Source: Epiperipatus broadwayi (taxonomy: Eukaryota; Onychophora; Udeonychophora; Euonychophora; Peripatidae). From it: a stretch of DNA of 64,000 bases. Made by a program: the position numbers and the translations under genes. How positions within the stretch are numbered: position 1 is the stretch's first letter; the number at the start of each line of letters is the position of its first letter. A model generated the notes under the pieces. That model ran no database searches. It was not told the DNA's origin and saw only the letters and a program-made list of their open reading frames with translations. Shown here piece after piece: positions 49,601-60,928 of the stretch. The stretch is taken from positions 2,422,001-2,486,000 of the forward strand of contig JAQFVV010006341.1 of assembly GCA_028023455.1 (NCBI GenBank), written 5' to 3'.

Positions 49601-50722
49601 TGCTTGTAAATGGCAGTAATCAATTCATCCATTCCTTCATTCAGCTGGTAAGATGGTTACAAAATATATAATTTAACTAAATTTGCAAGTGAATATGATC
49701 TACAGATTTTGGCATTTGCAAAGTCAAAACATTACAGATTGTAATTCATCAAGCAAAAGAAGAGGATTTCAAGTATCTGCTAAAATATAAAAACAAATCA
49801 TCGAGTTGGTAGGCTGTAAAAAAGGGGTATCTGGTAAATAAATACTAAATATAAAAGATATGCCAGCTTTTGCGTGGACATACAAGAGAAGGGGCATACC
49901 AAACACACTGGAAATATATTGCAGGAAATAGTCATCTGCTTAAATAATTAAAACATGAAAATAATTACATCTTAAGCATGAAATGCCATTTTCTCATGTC
50001 ACCCAAGTGATTACATACCATATACACATATAAGTTTAATACACATCTTGAGGAATTCATCCCTCAACTATAATATGATGAAGTTAAAAAATAATGAAAA
50101 TAAATGACTTATTTTCATAGTATCTTAGTTCAGCCAAAGACCATTGATAGAAATATACACTACCCATTCTATCATTGGAGATATATAATTTGACATGCAC
50201 AGCTTAATACTTATCATGGTTGATCAGATGTACTTTGTGTAAAAAAAACCTTAAACTTATAATTATATAAAAACTTTAACTTATTCATATGGTAATGGAT
50301 TTTCTAAAATTTATTTGCATTTATTGTATAATTGTATTAATTGAATTTTTTTAACGTCTATTTGACTAGTCTGAAAGTTTTATCCCTAACTATTTAACAT
50401 TATAAATAAATAATATAAGAAAAAGAGCAAAACTACTCAAAAGAAAAGAAAATACAATCAGCAGGGCAAATGGGAATGCAGCATTTGCAATCCAATTTCG
50501 ATAAAATGACATGATTGCTAAATTTACTATACAAAAAAAAAAAATCATACGAACATTGCTCTACTGCCCCATAACAGACACATTCATAAAGTACAAGGAT
50601 TTAATAAAAAAACATTTTGCCAATAAACATGAAGTTATAAACATAATATAAAATAAATTTCAGAGATCAATATATTTAGAAAAAAATTATGATTAAATTG
50701 GTATAAACAAAATATTTAAATG
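46615..50722. other. AT-rich DNA, no gene recognised
   Basis: Poly-T tract near 48207-48224. Slightly more balanced stretches at 48700-48900 and 49190-49440 (the latter with TTAGCCTGGG and GGTTCACATGGC, faintly SINE-like). Short frames here are not supported by any motif. Confidence 0.5.
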
Positions 50723-51489
50723 TGTAGTATTTTAATTTCAAGAAATATTTTAATATAAAACAGAATACTCCAGAAATTAAATTTAAATGTACTAATTAAT
50801 GACAGTGGAAACTGTTTTAGGAATGGTTATACATATAAGAAAATGAATAGTTACGTAATTAAAAGGTTTCTACAAACTGGATGAAAAGAATGGAAGAGCA
50901 AATTTTTAACCGATTAGGATAAAGATAAAATCTAGTAGATCCAGAAAGTGAAATTAATTAAATGTTTTCACAAAGGAATTTTTCTGATAAGAAAACATAA
51001 ACTGAAGACTATAAAAACTTGGGATTGTAGAATTAAGCACCCTTTTTTCTTCATGTTGGCGAAGAGCATTTGGCCCATAATGTCTATCATTGGTAACTAG
51101 TCAATATCTGCGAGAGAATAAACCCAGATGTTTTGGAATCTGAAGATATAAAGATCCAACTAGTATGTAAAGCAGATCGTTTTCTGATCTTATTTTGTTT
51201 TATGTAAGCCTAAATGCCTTTTAGATTTTAACTTGTATTTATTTAGCATAGTTATGGAAAGAGTGATCCATTAAATGACAATAACTGTCAGATAATATTG
51301 AAAGAGTGTTTAAAGTCTTTACAAATCCCGCAATCACTTATTTGTCTGATTATTAATTATATTTAAGCTTGTATATATATTCTAGTTTGTGTTTGTATAA
51401 TTTATAATAAAGCCTTAGTACTAAATTTAGTTTTAGTTATTAATTAATTGTGGTTTGCCCCTTTGAGAATCATGGGTAAGTACATAACA
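50723..51489 (+). repeat. 5' LTR of gypsy-3
   Basis: Direct repeat of 54773-55527. Starts TGTAGTATTTTAATTTC and ends ACATAACA. Shares landmarks such as CCAGAAATTAAA, GGAAGAGCAAATTTT and TGTGGTTTGCCCCTT with the right copy. A polyadenylation-type AATAAA occurs near 51407. Confidence 0.85.
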
Positions 51490-51510
51490 AAAGGGCACAG
51501 TCAGAAATTT
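51490..51510 (+). promoter_or_regulatory. Primer-binding-site region of gypsy-3
   Basis: GGGCACAGTCAGAAATTTG follows the LTR by a few bases. GGCACAGTC resembles GGCGCAGTC in gypsy-2, suggesting the same primer tRNA. The tRNA is not identified. Confidence 0.5.
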
Positions 51511-51835
51511 GACCTAGATAGGGAAAGTAATAGTACAATCAGGATTAGAATTGTCAAACAATAGTATAGATCAATAATTTGATCAATTAGGAAAATGTCA
51601 ATAGGTCAAGGAGGAATGGCTGTTATAAGTGATGCAACTTAAAAATTTTTTTCACGCTTAATGGCATAAGTGATAATAGAAAGATAGCAGCTTTGTAGTA
51701 TTTGGCAGGACTGAAAGTAATTGAAATCATTAATAAGTTACTTGACAGATCTATAACGAAGGCAGTAAGTTATGAGGTGATAGTTAATAAGTTAACATAG
51801 CATTTTAGCCCATGGCCATCTATATCAGTGGTCTT

Positions 51836-52757
51836 CAATCTTTGTTCCTTGGATCGGTGCCAGGCCACAGAAGTTTTCTGCCGGGTGGTAGACTAGCAGG
51901 AAAGTTTGTAATAACAAAATAATAAGAGTTTAAACTTTTAATTATTATAAACAATTTTTATTTATTTTTTTCATCTCATTTTTACCCAATTAAAAAAAAA
52001 AGAAACAGAACGAAAACAAAATCTAATTAATTATACATAAATTAATTTGTTTTTCTAGTTATCACAGATGTTTATGAAGGGGAAGAAGGTAGAATTAAAT
52101 TTTTTATTATTTTTCTAAAAAAAAATTCAAAATTAAAAAAAAAGTTTTTTATTATACAAATTCCATAATATATATAACTCCATCTTGTATATTTAACATT
52201 AAATACAGATATTACATTTATCATAATCATTATCATAAACTAAAGATCAAGATAATGCACATTATGAATCTTAATAATAAATGAATACTTTTATTTCCAA
52301 CACAAAGCGCATGTGCATTAGCTGATCTTTAGTTTATTACAATTCGTAAACATCGCGCTATATAAAATAAATATCTCATTTACATAATCATTATCATGTA
52401 ATTACACTAGCTGTGATATTTCCCAACACTTAAGTGAATTAACATTTTATTCTTGCATGTTTTAACAATGAAATAATAAATGTAGCAATGCAAGCACATT
52501 AATGAGAATGATTGTTATTGTGCTGTTTTCTGTAACAGTATGCAACTCGAGAAAAAGTGTTCAGCATGTGAAGGTAAGCAACACTATTACTATACACAGT
52601 AACTAGTGCATTGTTTTGGTCAGTTATAACAATTATGCTCATCTAAGGCTAAGCAGTTTACATCTTTAAGAAAATTTATCTATAGACTTCTGCTGGTCTG
52701 CGAAACTTTATCCTTATTTTTGCCTGTCTGCAGGTATGAAAAGGTTGAAGACCACTG
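51836..52757. mobile_element. 0.92-kb non-autonomous hAT element in gypsy-3
   Basis: Ends CAGTGGTCTTCAATCTTTG and, inverted, ...AAAGGTTGAAGACCACTG. Flanks ATCTATAT and ATCTAGAC fit a decayed nTCTAGAn duplication. Both ends align with the 5.8-kb element at 40778. It lies within the gypsy-3 5' region and therefore inserted later. No ORF. Confidence 0.85.
52236..52396. mobile_element. 161-bp hairpin insertion nested in the hAT element
   Basis: Absent from the corresponding place in the 5.8-kb hAT relative. Flanked by ~20-base direct repeats (CATTTATCATAATCATTATC at 52215 and CATTTACATAATCATTATC at 52377). Inside, 13-bp perfect arms AAACTAAAGATCA (52237) and TGATCTTTAGTTT (52323) and inner arms AATGCACAT/ATGTGCATT form a long hairpin. 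The long duplication recalls target-primed insertion, while the inverted arms recall a foldback element. Confidence 0.7.
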
Positions 52758-52799
52758 ATCTAGACATATCACTAGGCTGACACTCCGAAACAGAAGACA

Positions 52800-53400
52800 G
52801 GCAAAAGAAAAAAATAAAGGATTTAGACAGCATTATGCCAGTTAGTAAAAAATTGTCAATATAGGAAATTTGGTGAACAAGTCTTTTTGGACCAATTGCT
52901 ATGGAGAATGGGAGATGAAAAGGTTAATACAAATGTTATTGATTGAAAATTTGGTGAACAAGTCTGGTTGGACCAATTGCTATGGAGAATGGAAGATGAA
53001 AAGGTTAATACAAATGTTATTGACTAAAACTGAGTTGTCATATGAATTAGTGATCAAAAAAGGGATTGTGTAGGAGTTAATTATTAAGCTAGCTCTCAGT
53101 TTTAGAATTAAAAGTGGATGAGGAATGCAGAACAGCAGTTTATAAAACAAATTAAAGTACGCCAAAGAGAAATTATAAATCAATTAGCAAACCAATATCT
53201 TTAAAGAAATGTGTTTGCTGTGGGAAAACGGATTATTCATTAAGAATTGTCAATGGTATCGAGAAAGCTGCTTTAATTTCAGCAACAAAGGGCATTTAAC
53301 AACAGTTTGCAAAAAACCCAAACCAAATGATAAAAAAGAAACAACTAGAGAGGAGATAAGCAAGATAAAGTTAATATTAAAAATAATATGCAAAATCAAA
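52800..53400 (+). pseudogene. gag: gypsy-3 gag remnant with two degenerate zinc knuckles
   Basis: Mag/K02A2.6-like Gag. An 81-bp tandem duplication (52866-52946 and 52947-53027, 27 codons) repeats FGEQVWLDQLLWRMEDEKV-like sequence, after which a frameshift leads to TKTELSYELVIKKGIV. At 53206-53330 come CVCCGKTDYSLRNC, a CCHC knuckle with Tyr for His, and CFNFSNKGHLTTVC, a second knuckle with Phe for the second Cys. Both would bind zinc poorly. The nucleocapsid role is RNA binding and packaging in intact relatives. Confidence 0.75.
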
Positions 53401-54220
53401 ATATTCTAATATTAAAATATAAATGGGGAAAGAAATCTTGCATGCAGATGCATTCTGAAGATTTCCAGATATGCAATAGTGAGTTTGAGGTTAATTATAT
53501 TGACAGCATGAACTCACAAGGGTTAAATAGTAATACAGTCCAAAAGTGGACTAGGGAAGAAAAAGGGTACAATATTGTGATGAATTGGTTTAAGGGCTGG
53601 CCTAAAACTACACCTAGTTATATGGCAATGGGATTTTGGGCTAATAGAGAGCAGTTATCTGTTTGTTGGGGCTGTATAGTAATGGACAATAGAATACTTA
53701 TACCATCTACAGGGCAGGATAAAGTTCCATGAAGGCATCCTGATGTGGGTGAAAGCTTTGGCACATATGTAGGTCTGTTGCCACAAATTAATATAGATAT
53801 AGAGAACTACATTAAAGGTTCTGAATGTCAAACAGAAAGTGCATTACTGGTGAAATGTTTTGCATCCTGGCCAAAGGCAACAAAAGCATGGGAGAGAGTA
53901 CATATTGATCACGCAGGACAGTGAATTGAAATATGTTGCTGATAATTACAGATGCATTCTCAAATTGGATAGAATACTATATAATAAAAGATACTAGTAC
54001 CTAGAGACAATTAAATGTTTAAAGATGGTTTGCTTGGTACATATTCCAGAAGTGTTTGTCTCAGATAATGGAGTAGTTTTGACTGGAGAGGAATTACATT
54101 TTAGTACTTGTGGGATTCACCATGTGTGCACATCTCCATATCATCCTCAGTTAAATGGATTAGCAGAGAATGCAGTACAGCAAGTAAAGAGAAGTGTAAA
54201 AAATGAGTAATATAGAAATG
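53401..54220 (+). pseudogene. gypsy-3 RNase H-to-integrase remnant
   Basis: After the knuckles the sequence jumps past protease and RT to the integrase linker: VQKWTREEKGYNIVMNWFKG, then REQLSVCWGCIVMDNRILIP, and INIDIENYIKGSECQ. The core follows as SWPKATKAWERVHIDHAGQ (first Asp kept), VFVSDNGVVLTG (second Asp kept) and CTSPYHPQLNGLAENAVQQV (Glu kept), typical of the Mag/K02A2.6 lineage. Stops interrupt near 53730 and 53925. No RT sequence is present, so the loss is a deletion and not mutational decay. Confidence 0.85.
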
Positions 54221-54772
54221 CAAGATGCATTACAGACATTTATGCTAGACCAACATTCAATGCCATCTACAACAGGAAAATCTTCAGCAGAATGTGTGGA
54301 CATAAACTATGGACTAAATTGGCAGTTCTGCATCCTAATGAAAAGGTTAGGGTTCCAAGTATGAAGCCAAACAAATCATACAGTTGGTGAACCTATATGG
54401 GTGAGAGATGTGATATGGAAAAAATGGATCAAAGGAACGATAGATCAAATATTGTCAAATCAAATATACATGGTTAGTGGAATGGTTTAAAGTACAGATG
54501 CCACATACCCTGTATAAAGAAAAGAGAGCCAGAGGAATTGCAGCTGGAAATATGGCTAGATGCAAATATATGCAGGAGGCAGAGAATGATGAAAGAAGCA
54601 ACACAAGAAGATAGAGGATAACCAGTTAATTGAGGAAAACAGTGATGAAATTGCACAAGAAAATCAAATGAAACCTGAAGTAAATAAATCACCCAGATCT
54701 GTACACATCAAAAGAAAAATGGAATGATTGTGTGTAAGAAACAATTGCAATTTCTGAAGTGAGGGGAAGAAT
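54221..54772 (+). pseudogene. gypsy-3 integrase C-terminus and polypurine tract
   Basis: Fragments such as QDALQTFMLDQHSMPSTT and WVRDVIWKKWIKGTIDQIL follow the usual C-terminal integrase layout, with frame changes. The region ends in GAGGGGAAGAAT (54761-54772) next to the 3' LTR, a good polypurine tract. Confidence 0.65.
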
Positions 54773-55527
54773 TGTAGTATTTTAATTTCAAAAAATATTT
54801 TAGTTTAAAAAAGATCAATAAGAATATTCCAGAAATTAAAGTTAAACGTACTAATTAATGACAATGGAAAACTGTTTTAGGAACGAGTTGCAGATATAAG
54901 AAAATGAATAGTTACATAATTAAAAGGTTTCTACAGACTTAATGAAAAGAATGGAAGAGCAAATTTTGAATTGATTAGTGTAAAGATAAATAATAGATCT
55001 GCAAAAGGGAAATTAATTGAATCCTTTCACAAAGGAATTTTTCTAATAAGAGAACAATTAAATTGCAGACTGTAACAACTTGGGAATGTAGATTTAAGTG
55101 CTCTTTTTCTCCTTTGTGTTGTTGAAGTGCTATTGTGCTTGCAACAAATATCACCGGTAACTAGTCAATGTCTGCGAGAAAATAAACTCAGATGTTTCAG
55201 AATCTGAAAGTATAAAAATCTGACTAGTATTTAAAGATTATCTTGATCTTATTTTGTTGTATGTAAGGCTAAAAAGCTCTTAGGTTTTTACTTGGGGAAC
55301 TTGCAGCTTATTTAGTACTGTTGTGGAAAGTGTTAATCCATTAAATAAGACAATAATTGTCATACAATATTGAACTTTAAGAACTCTGCAATCATTTATG
55401 CGTCTATATTTAAGCTTGTATAGATATTCTAGTTTTGTGTTTTTATAACTTATAATATACCTTTAGTACTAAATTTAGTTAGTTATTAATTGTGGTTTGC
55501 CCCTTCGAGTTATTTAACTACACAACA
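54773..55527 (+). repeat. 3' LTR of gypsy-3
   Basis: Partner of 50723-51489, starting TGTAGTATTTTAATTTC and ending TACACAACA. No convincing target duplication (AAATG outside the left copy, GTAAG outside the right). The many differences between the copies indicate an old insertion. Confidence 0.85.
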
Positions 55528-57248
55528 GTAAGTAACCTACATTTTCCCATGGTAAGAGTCTATGGTGAAAGTCCAAAATGCTGATCACTTACATGCAGAG
55601 GTGTGGATTTAAAACATGGTTATGTTGAAGAATAATTTGCTAGCTCTTCTAAAGATTATGCTTTTTTATTTAGGAATTCCTTTTCATATATTTTTGTCAA
55701 ACAGAGCTTTTAACTTAGGGCACATCTTATTCTCTGAACAGGATTCTTTAAAAATACTTTATCAGAAACTTAATTTGCTGACAGAGCTTCTTGGTCTACA
55801 AAATACTTGATTATTTGTTAACTTAGTTCACAATCAGTAAGACTCATTACAGCAAAAATGTTTCTGGAATACCGTTTCATTTATTTCAGGGCTCTTAGTA
55901 AAATTGCAATAACTGGTAGACATGTTTATTTTTTATTCAACATTGCTAAGGCAGGTATTTTAATTTAAATGACAGGCTTTCTTAGTAGCAATGGTGTAGA
56001 TGAATTTCACACTGGAACATTACTTGCACATAACCAGGGATAATCAATTGAAAGTATCAGCTGCTCTACTCCACTATTCTAGACATTTCTCTTCTGGTTT
56101 TCCTCACAGAGCTTCTAGCAGTAACTGATTTTAAGAGTTGGTTTAAAGACAATGGGAAGACACCTAAACACGTTTCCCTGAGTTCATATACAAAATATAA
56201 ACAAAAGGATGCCAGATTATTTAAACTTTCTAAGAATTTCTCTGATAAAAAATAGTAATAAAATTTTTTCCCCCAATATTGAATTTTGATCCAGCTATCT
56301 AAATCTTTTTTCTAAAATTTCTGGTTTTTAATAAGATTTTACAAATTGAATCTGTTCATTTGAGGGGAGGGTACCTGTTGTTTACTTATCACTTTAATAA
56401 TTAATTATTGAGTCGTTTTTTAAAAACTTTTATCTAATTAAAACGTTTATTAACAAGATAACGAAAAGGGAAAGTATTCTATTAACAAAATTAAGTTTTT
56501 GGTTTAAAACAAAAGGAATATTTTTCTTTTGGTAAAACATATATAAATCTTTTAATTCAAGTCTTAAAACAATGACAAAAAAAAGACTAATTATTTGTGC
56601 CTAAAAATAAATGTACCTTCATTTACATATTTTTTAAAGAAAATGTTTTTAAAAAGATACGATTTTCTTTATACCTATTGCTTTATTAAACATATTATAC
56701 TGGACACCATTCCATCCCTTAAAATATCGGTCACTTAAGTGCACTGCTAGGTTACTTATGAACTTAGATAAGTTTGCCATATGACTAACACTTTAATTAG
56801 CAAGGCGGAAGATGTAGCTGTTCTTTTTATAATGGGAGAACCTTTATTACTGTTTTATTTGAAATTGAATAAAGTTTTAGAAAACAACTTTATTGCCTCA
56901 TTGTAAACATAACTTTACTTAAAATTTTCTTATTTTATTTTCATATGTTAAACCACATAATGTTATTACATATGCAGTTTTTCATCTGCAATTATTGCAG
57001 CATATTTTTTTAAAAAGAAATTTGTGTATTTTAAATTTAAAAACCCATGGCAGTTTTCCATTCCCAGAAATGAGTTCAGATTTTTTTTTGTAAAATTTGT
57101 CATTTATTTAAAGCATTTGCCTTTCCCCCCAACATTAGTTTATGAATAATGCAAATAAAATCTAAATAGTAAAATATATAACTGTTTATTTCTCCAAATT
57201 TTATTTTTCAAACACTTAATGAATCACATTATTTTCTTCAACAAATAA
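55528..57248. other. AT-rich DNA, no gene recognised
   Basis: Nothing beyond homopolymers. The frame at 55616-55810 has no motif. Confidence 0.6.
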
Positions 57249-57442
57249 TTCAATGCAAACAAATTTTCTTAAAAAACTTTTTCCTTAATTTTGACTGTCC
57301 AGCAGTCTTCATCAGAGCTTTATCAAACCTCCTCTGCTCTGATGAAGACTGCTGGACAGTCGAAACTGTAAAGAAAATAAAAGAGGTTTGATAAACGTAA
57401 GAAAAATAAAGAAGTTTTTTAAGAAAACTTGTTTGCATTGAA
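57249..57442. repeat. Double palindrome with a hammerhead-like core
   Basis: An inner perfect 26-bp inverted repeat (57293-57318 and 57336-57361) lies within outer arms (about 57249-57280 and 57412-57442) with near-perfect pairing. The right inner arm plus flank reads CTGATGA (57339-57345), A, GACTG-CTGGA-CAGTC (stem-loop), GAAAC (57362-57366), the order of a hammerhead ribozyme core, but with one extra A. TTTATCAAACCTC (57319) also pairs perfectly with GAGGTTTGATAAA (57383). No protein is encoded. Confidence 0.7.
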
Positions 57443-57511
57443 GTGTATATGAAAGTATTTATAAACAATATATATATATTTTAATTAAAGTAATAAGAAT
57501 ACCAAGCATTC

Positions 57512-57896
57512 CATGCAGTGGTGCCACTGGGTGTGCACCTTCATGATCAGTGAATGCAGGATTTGTGTGTGGGATCACTGCCTGCTTGTTTGGTATCCCT
57601 GGATTCATTTCTGGCTTTCATCAGTGAGAGGCTGGATTTAATGGCACTGCATCTGGAAGATCTGGGTGTGGGGATCTAAGGCTAGCTTGTGGTTTTCATC
57701 AGTGAGGGGCCTTGGATTTGTGAGTGCTACATTTGGAGTTTCTCGGTATGGTGCTTTCTGATCCAGGGCTCCATACTGATGGGGTCATAAGCTGGGAGCT
57801 GCTGCATGGGGGGCGGCAATGGACAGGGATTATGAACCGCCCTTCCTGCATTCATTGGTTACAGGGTCATGCACTTGATGGTATTACTGTGTGAAG
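57512..57896. mobile_element. ~385-bp inverted-repeat element
   Basis: Diverged inverted ends (57512-57560 and 57845-57896, both with TGAATGCAGG/CCTGCATTCA at their inner edge) enclose a GC-richer body with two related units, each containing TTCATCAGTGAG followed by CTGGATT or CTTGGATT. The ends and body resemble 40017-40210, so the two belong to one dispersed foldback/MITE family. No target duplication was established. Confidence 0.55.
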
Positions 57897-57929
57897 TTTG
57901 GTATTAATAAAAAAAAATAGGGAGTTGGA

Positions 57930-58400
57930 GAACTAATATGGAGAATAAAAAGTTTAAATATGTAGAAAAGTAAACAGAATATGGAGTGCAAGTTAATTTA
58001 TGGTAATAGCAAGGAAACCAGTTTATTTTTTAAAGCTTGAACAGGATCTTTAGCAACAAGGGAATATGCACACAAATGGAAAAATATGGGTGATTTGTTG
58101 TGTAAGGAAGCCATAGAAAATATTAGACATCTGTTAATTGAATGTAAATGCTTACAAATAGAAAGGGTACAAATAATGTTGTGGGAGAATAACTAGAAAC
58201 AAAGTGATTTATACAGAAAGTGGTTCTTGGTTTTTATGCAGGGTTTGGGAAAAGATAAAGGGATTTAGATATAAAAGCCATAGAGTTGACAAAGATTATG
58301 TTGTGGAAATGGAATAGAGCAAGGTAGAGAAGAATGTGAGAAAACTAGGGTGAAGAATGGAAAGAGAAAGTGGCTAACAGGTTTCTCCGGGCATAGTGGC
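57930..58400 (+). pseudogene. C-terminal fragment of a LINE ORF2
   Basis: A frame from ~58042 reads REYAHKWKNMGDLLCKEAIE and then RHLLIECKCLQIERVQIMLW, matching the C-terminal zinc-like motif of many LINE ORF2 proteins (C..C..ET..H.L.EC....R), with the first Cys pair damaged. After stops it continues AIELTKIMLWKWNRARxRRM. No RT precedes it, so it is a 5'-truncated insertion. Its lineage is not that of the LINE at 61 kb, as far as can be seen. Confidence 0.55.
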
Positions 58401-60376
58401 TCATAAATTCCTGACTTCGAGAAAGGTGAAGCCATAGTCCATCACATCAGATCTAGAAAATTTATTTGGGGTGAGCATTTCCTGACAAAATAAATTACTT
58501 GACTCTGACACTAATTCAGTTTAGAGTATGAACCTCATAACTACTAAATAATTGATACACAGATAACAGCAAACAACCACCAGCCAAATTCAATTTAATA
58601 ATAACAAAGTTTATTAAGATTAAAAGAAATTAATAAATACTTCATTTATGGATGTCTTGATGATAATCTTCTCTTTTAAATTAATTTGATAATATTAAAT
58701 AATCTTTTAAAAGTTCTTACAATAGGTGATATGTGTGAAAATCTTTTATTAAAAATAAGAAGAAAAATTTTCAATTTATATCGTCAAATGCCTATACACA
58801 TATGCACTTACTCTAAAGGCTCATGTGTCCATATCCATACTACCAGATAAATATATGGAAATAATAAGGGTCATTAAATGTGAAAGAGGCATGAGAAGCT
58901 ATTTCTGAGCTTGCCCATGCATAAATAGCAGTCGACAATTCATATGAAAGGTAGCCAGAGTTTAAGGAAATATCAAAATTTGAGTTTGTCCAAAACATGG
59001 TAGACCAGAGGCTACTAAGAATTCACCATTATATAGTGATAATCATAAAAAAACAAGGTATAGGGAGTTCCTCCAAAGCTAACCATTACAACAGTAAATA
59101 AACTGTGATTCAAGCAATAGATGATCCAAGTTACAGGAGATAATATCAAATAAAATCAACCTGGTAAACACCTAGCTAAAACAGACACAATGAAAGAAAA
59201 GCCCTATAAAAATATCAGTGCGCTGGCTGTCATATACCTTTGAAAGGCTGAATTTGAACCTGATGTTTATGCACTACTTCTGGAAAGAGAAAACCCCTTC
59301 CAAAAGGATATACGGAGACATAGCAAAGCACGTCTCAACATATATTATATTTAGCAATGTAAATTAAAACCAAAGTAAAATGAAGCAAATATATATAGGC
59401 ACACATATATGCAATTTCAATATATATATATATGGTTATAAATTGTATATTAATAATTAGAAAATAAAATTCAATGGAACAGCAATTTCCATATTTTATT
59501 CCAAGCTCTTCTCATGTACATTGTGTGTGGTCATATGTATCAGTGGTATAAGATAGTGTGGATAGTTGACGGGTAATAGTTAGTCTGAGTTCATATCCCC
59601 TATATTTATAAGTGCCTGTATTTCAAATATTTATATGTGAAGTATGCATATATAAATTAACATTATAGTAAAAACCCAAATTTAAAGAAATAAGACAGTT
59701 ATGAATAATAAATTGAGGGGGGATGGCAGATTTTCATATATTTTACGAGTTCAATTATTCACATTCTCTCAAAAAATAAAAATATAGTGAGGCCATGAAC
59801 TCCATTGTATCAAAAAGCATGACTTCAATTACAGCTATTAAAAAAATGTAAACAGACAAAAAAAAATCCATTAAAATCCATGCTGTATGTGCTCACATTA
59901 AAAAAAAATAATTTTTTAAATAAATTTTAAATTGTGCCAGCATTCGTTTTTCTGTCTAGTAATGAAAGCACTTATATTGTATTCTTCCTTTATTATCCTT
60001 TCTGAATTTGATATGCAGTATTTTGCATAACAAAATATTTTCTAAGCATGATGCTAAGATTTATAAAATTTTAAACAATACTGATTTAAAAACATCAAGA
60101 CAATAACATAGACCATAGTTTCTCAATAACAAGACTAACCTATTGTTTCTATAAGAGAAAAGAGAATATTGCACAAAGCATATCTACTTGTGATTTAAGT
60201 CAGACATTTTATTATAAAAAAAAAAAATTGCGCAACTAGATAGATGGTGATAAATGTTCAGCATCACAGTGCATCAAGAGTTACAAAAATTCAAGAAATT
60301 ACAAGTTTAAGGGGAATTGGAGTGGAGAATCCAACACGAAACAGTTGGTAAATGCTTTTAAAATTAATTTCTAAGC
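58401..60376. other. AT-rich DNA, no gene recognised
   Basis: Contains a TA microsatellite at ~59422-59433 and A-runs. No supported coding frame. Confidence 0.6.
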
Positions 60377-60895
60377 ATGAATGGGTATAAAAACCCTAAA
60401 TCTGCCATTGGCAAGCTAATATCTGAAGCCGCTATTAGTCCTACATCGACCGATAGCGGTGAAAACAATCATTCTGATGCAATTTCCAAATCGTTATCAA
60501 ACGCTAATGAAAACCTAATAGTCAATCAAAAACCTACTAAAACATGTAATTACAACCCTAGTAAAATCTATATAAAGCTACAGAGAAATCTGATTTTAAA
60601 AAAGCCAATACTTATATTGAAACTAACGTAAATACTGGAGAATTTCTTTAAAATCCGCAAGAGTATGATAAAAGCTTTTTACACGAAGACTTTTAACCAT
60701 AATAAACTTATTCCAAATCCTAGAGCAATACAAACAACAGTATTAGATTCAGAACAAAAAAATCATAATCATCAGGGTAAAAAACAACTTTTAGAAGTGT
60801 CAGGAAGTAAGGAGATTAAAACTTTAAATGTTAGGGATAAAAGTTTAAAAAAAACGCAAGCGGGCGCAAAACCAGAAAATAACGTAAAATTATAA
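60377..60895 (+). pseudogene. N-terminal or ORF1-like region of the LINE
   Basis: Two consecutive frames, 60377-60631 and 60665-60895, rich in Ser, Asn and Lys (SPTSTDSGENNHSDAIS; KKTQAGAKPENN). They directly precede the RT frames and share their codon character. No zinc finger, RRM or endonuclease motif is visible. They may be ORF1 or the N-terminal linker of ORF2. The APE domain seen in the minus-strand LINE is missing here. Confidence 0.4.
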
Positions 60896-60928
60896 AGATA
60901 TTTACAACGAACCTTCTACTAAAGAAAA

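Noticed and set aside
57336-57400. Functional hammerhead ribozyme
   Set aside because: One extra base between CTGATGA and stem II and no well-placed cleavage triplet. Kept only as a hammerhead-like finding.
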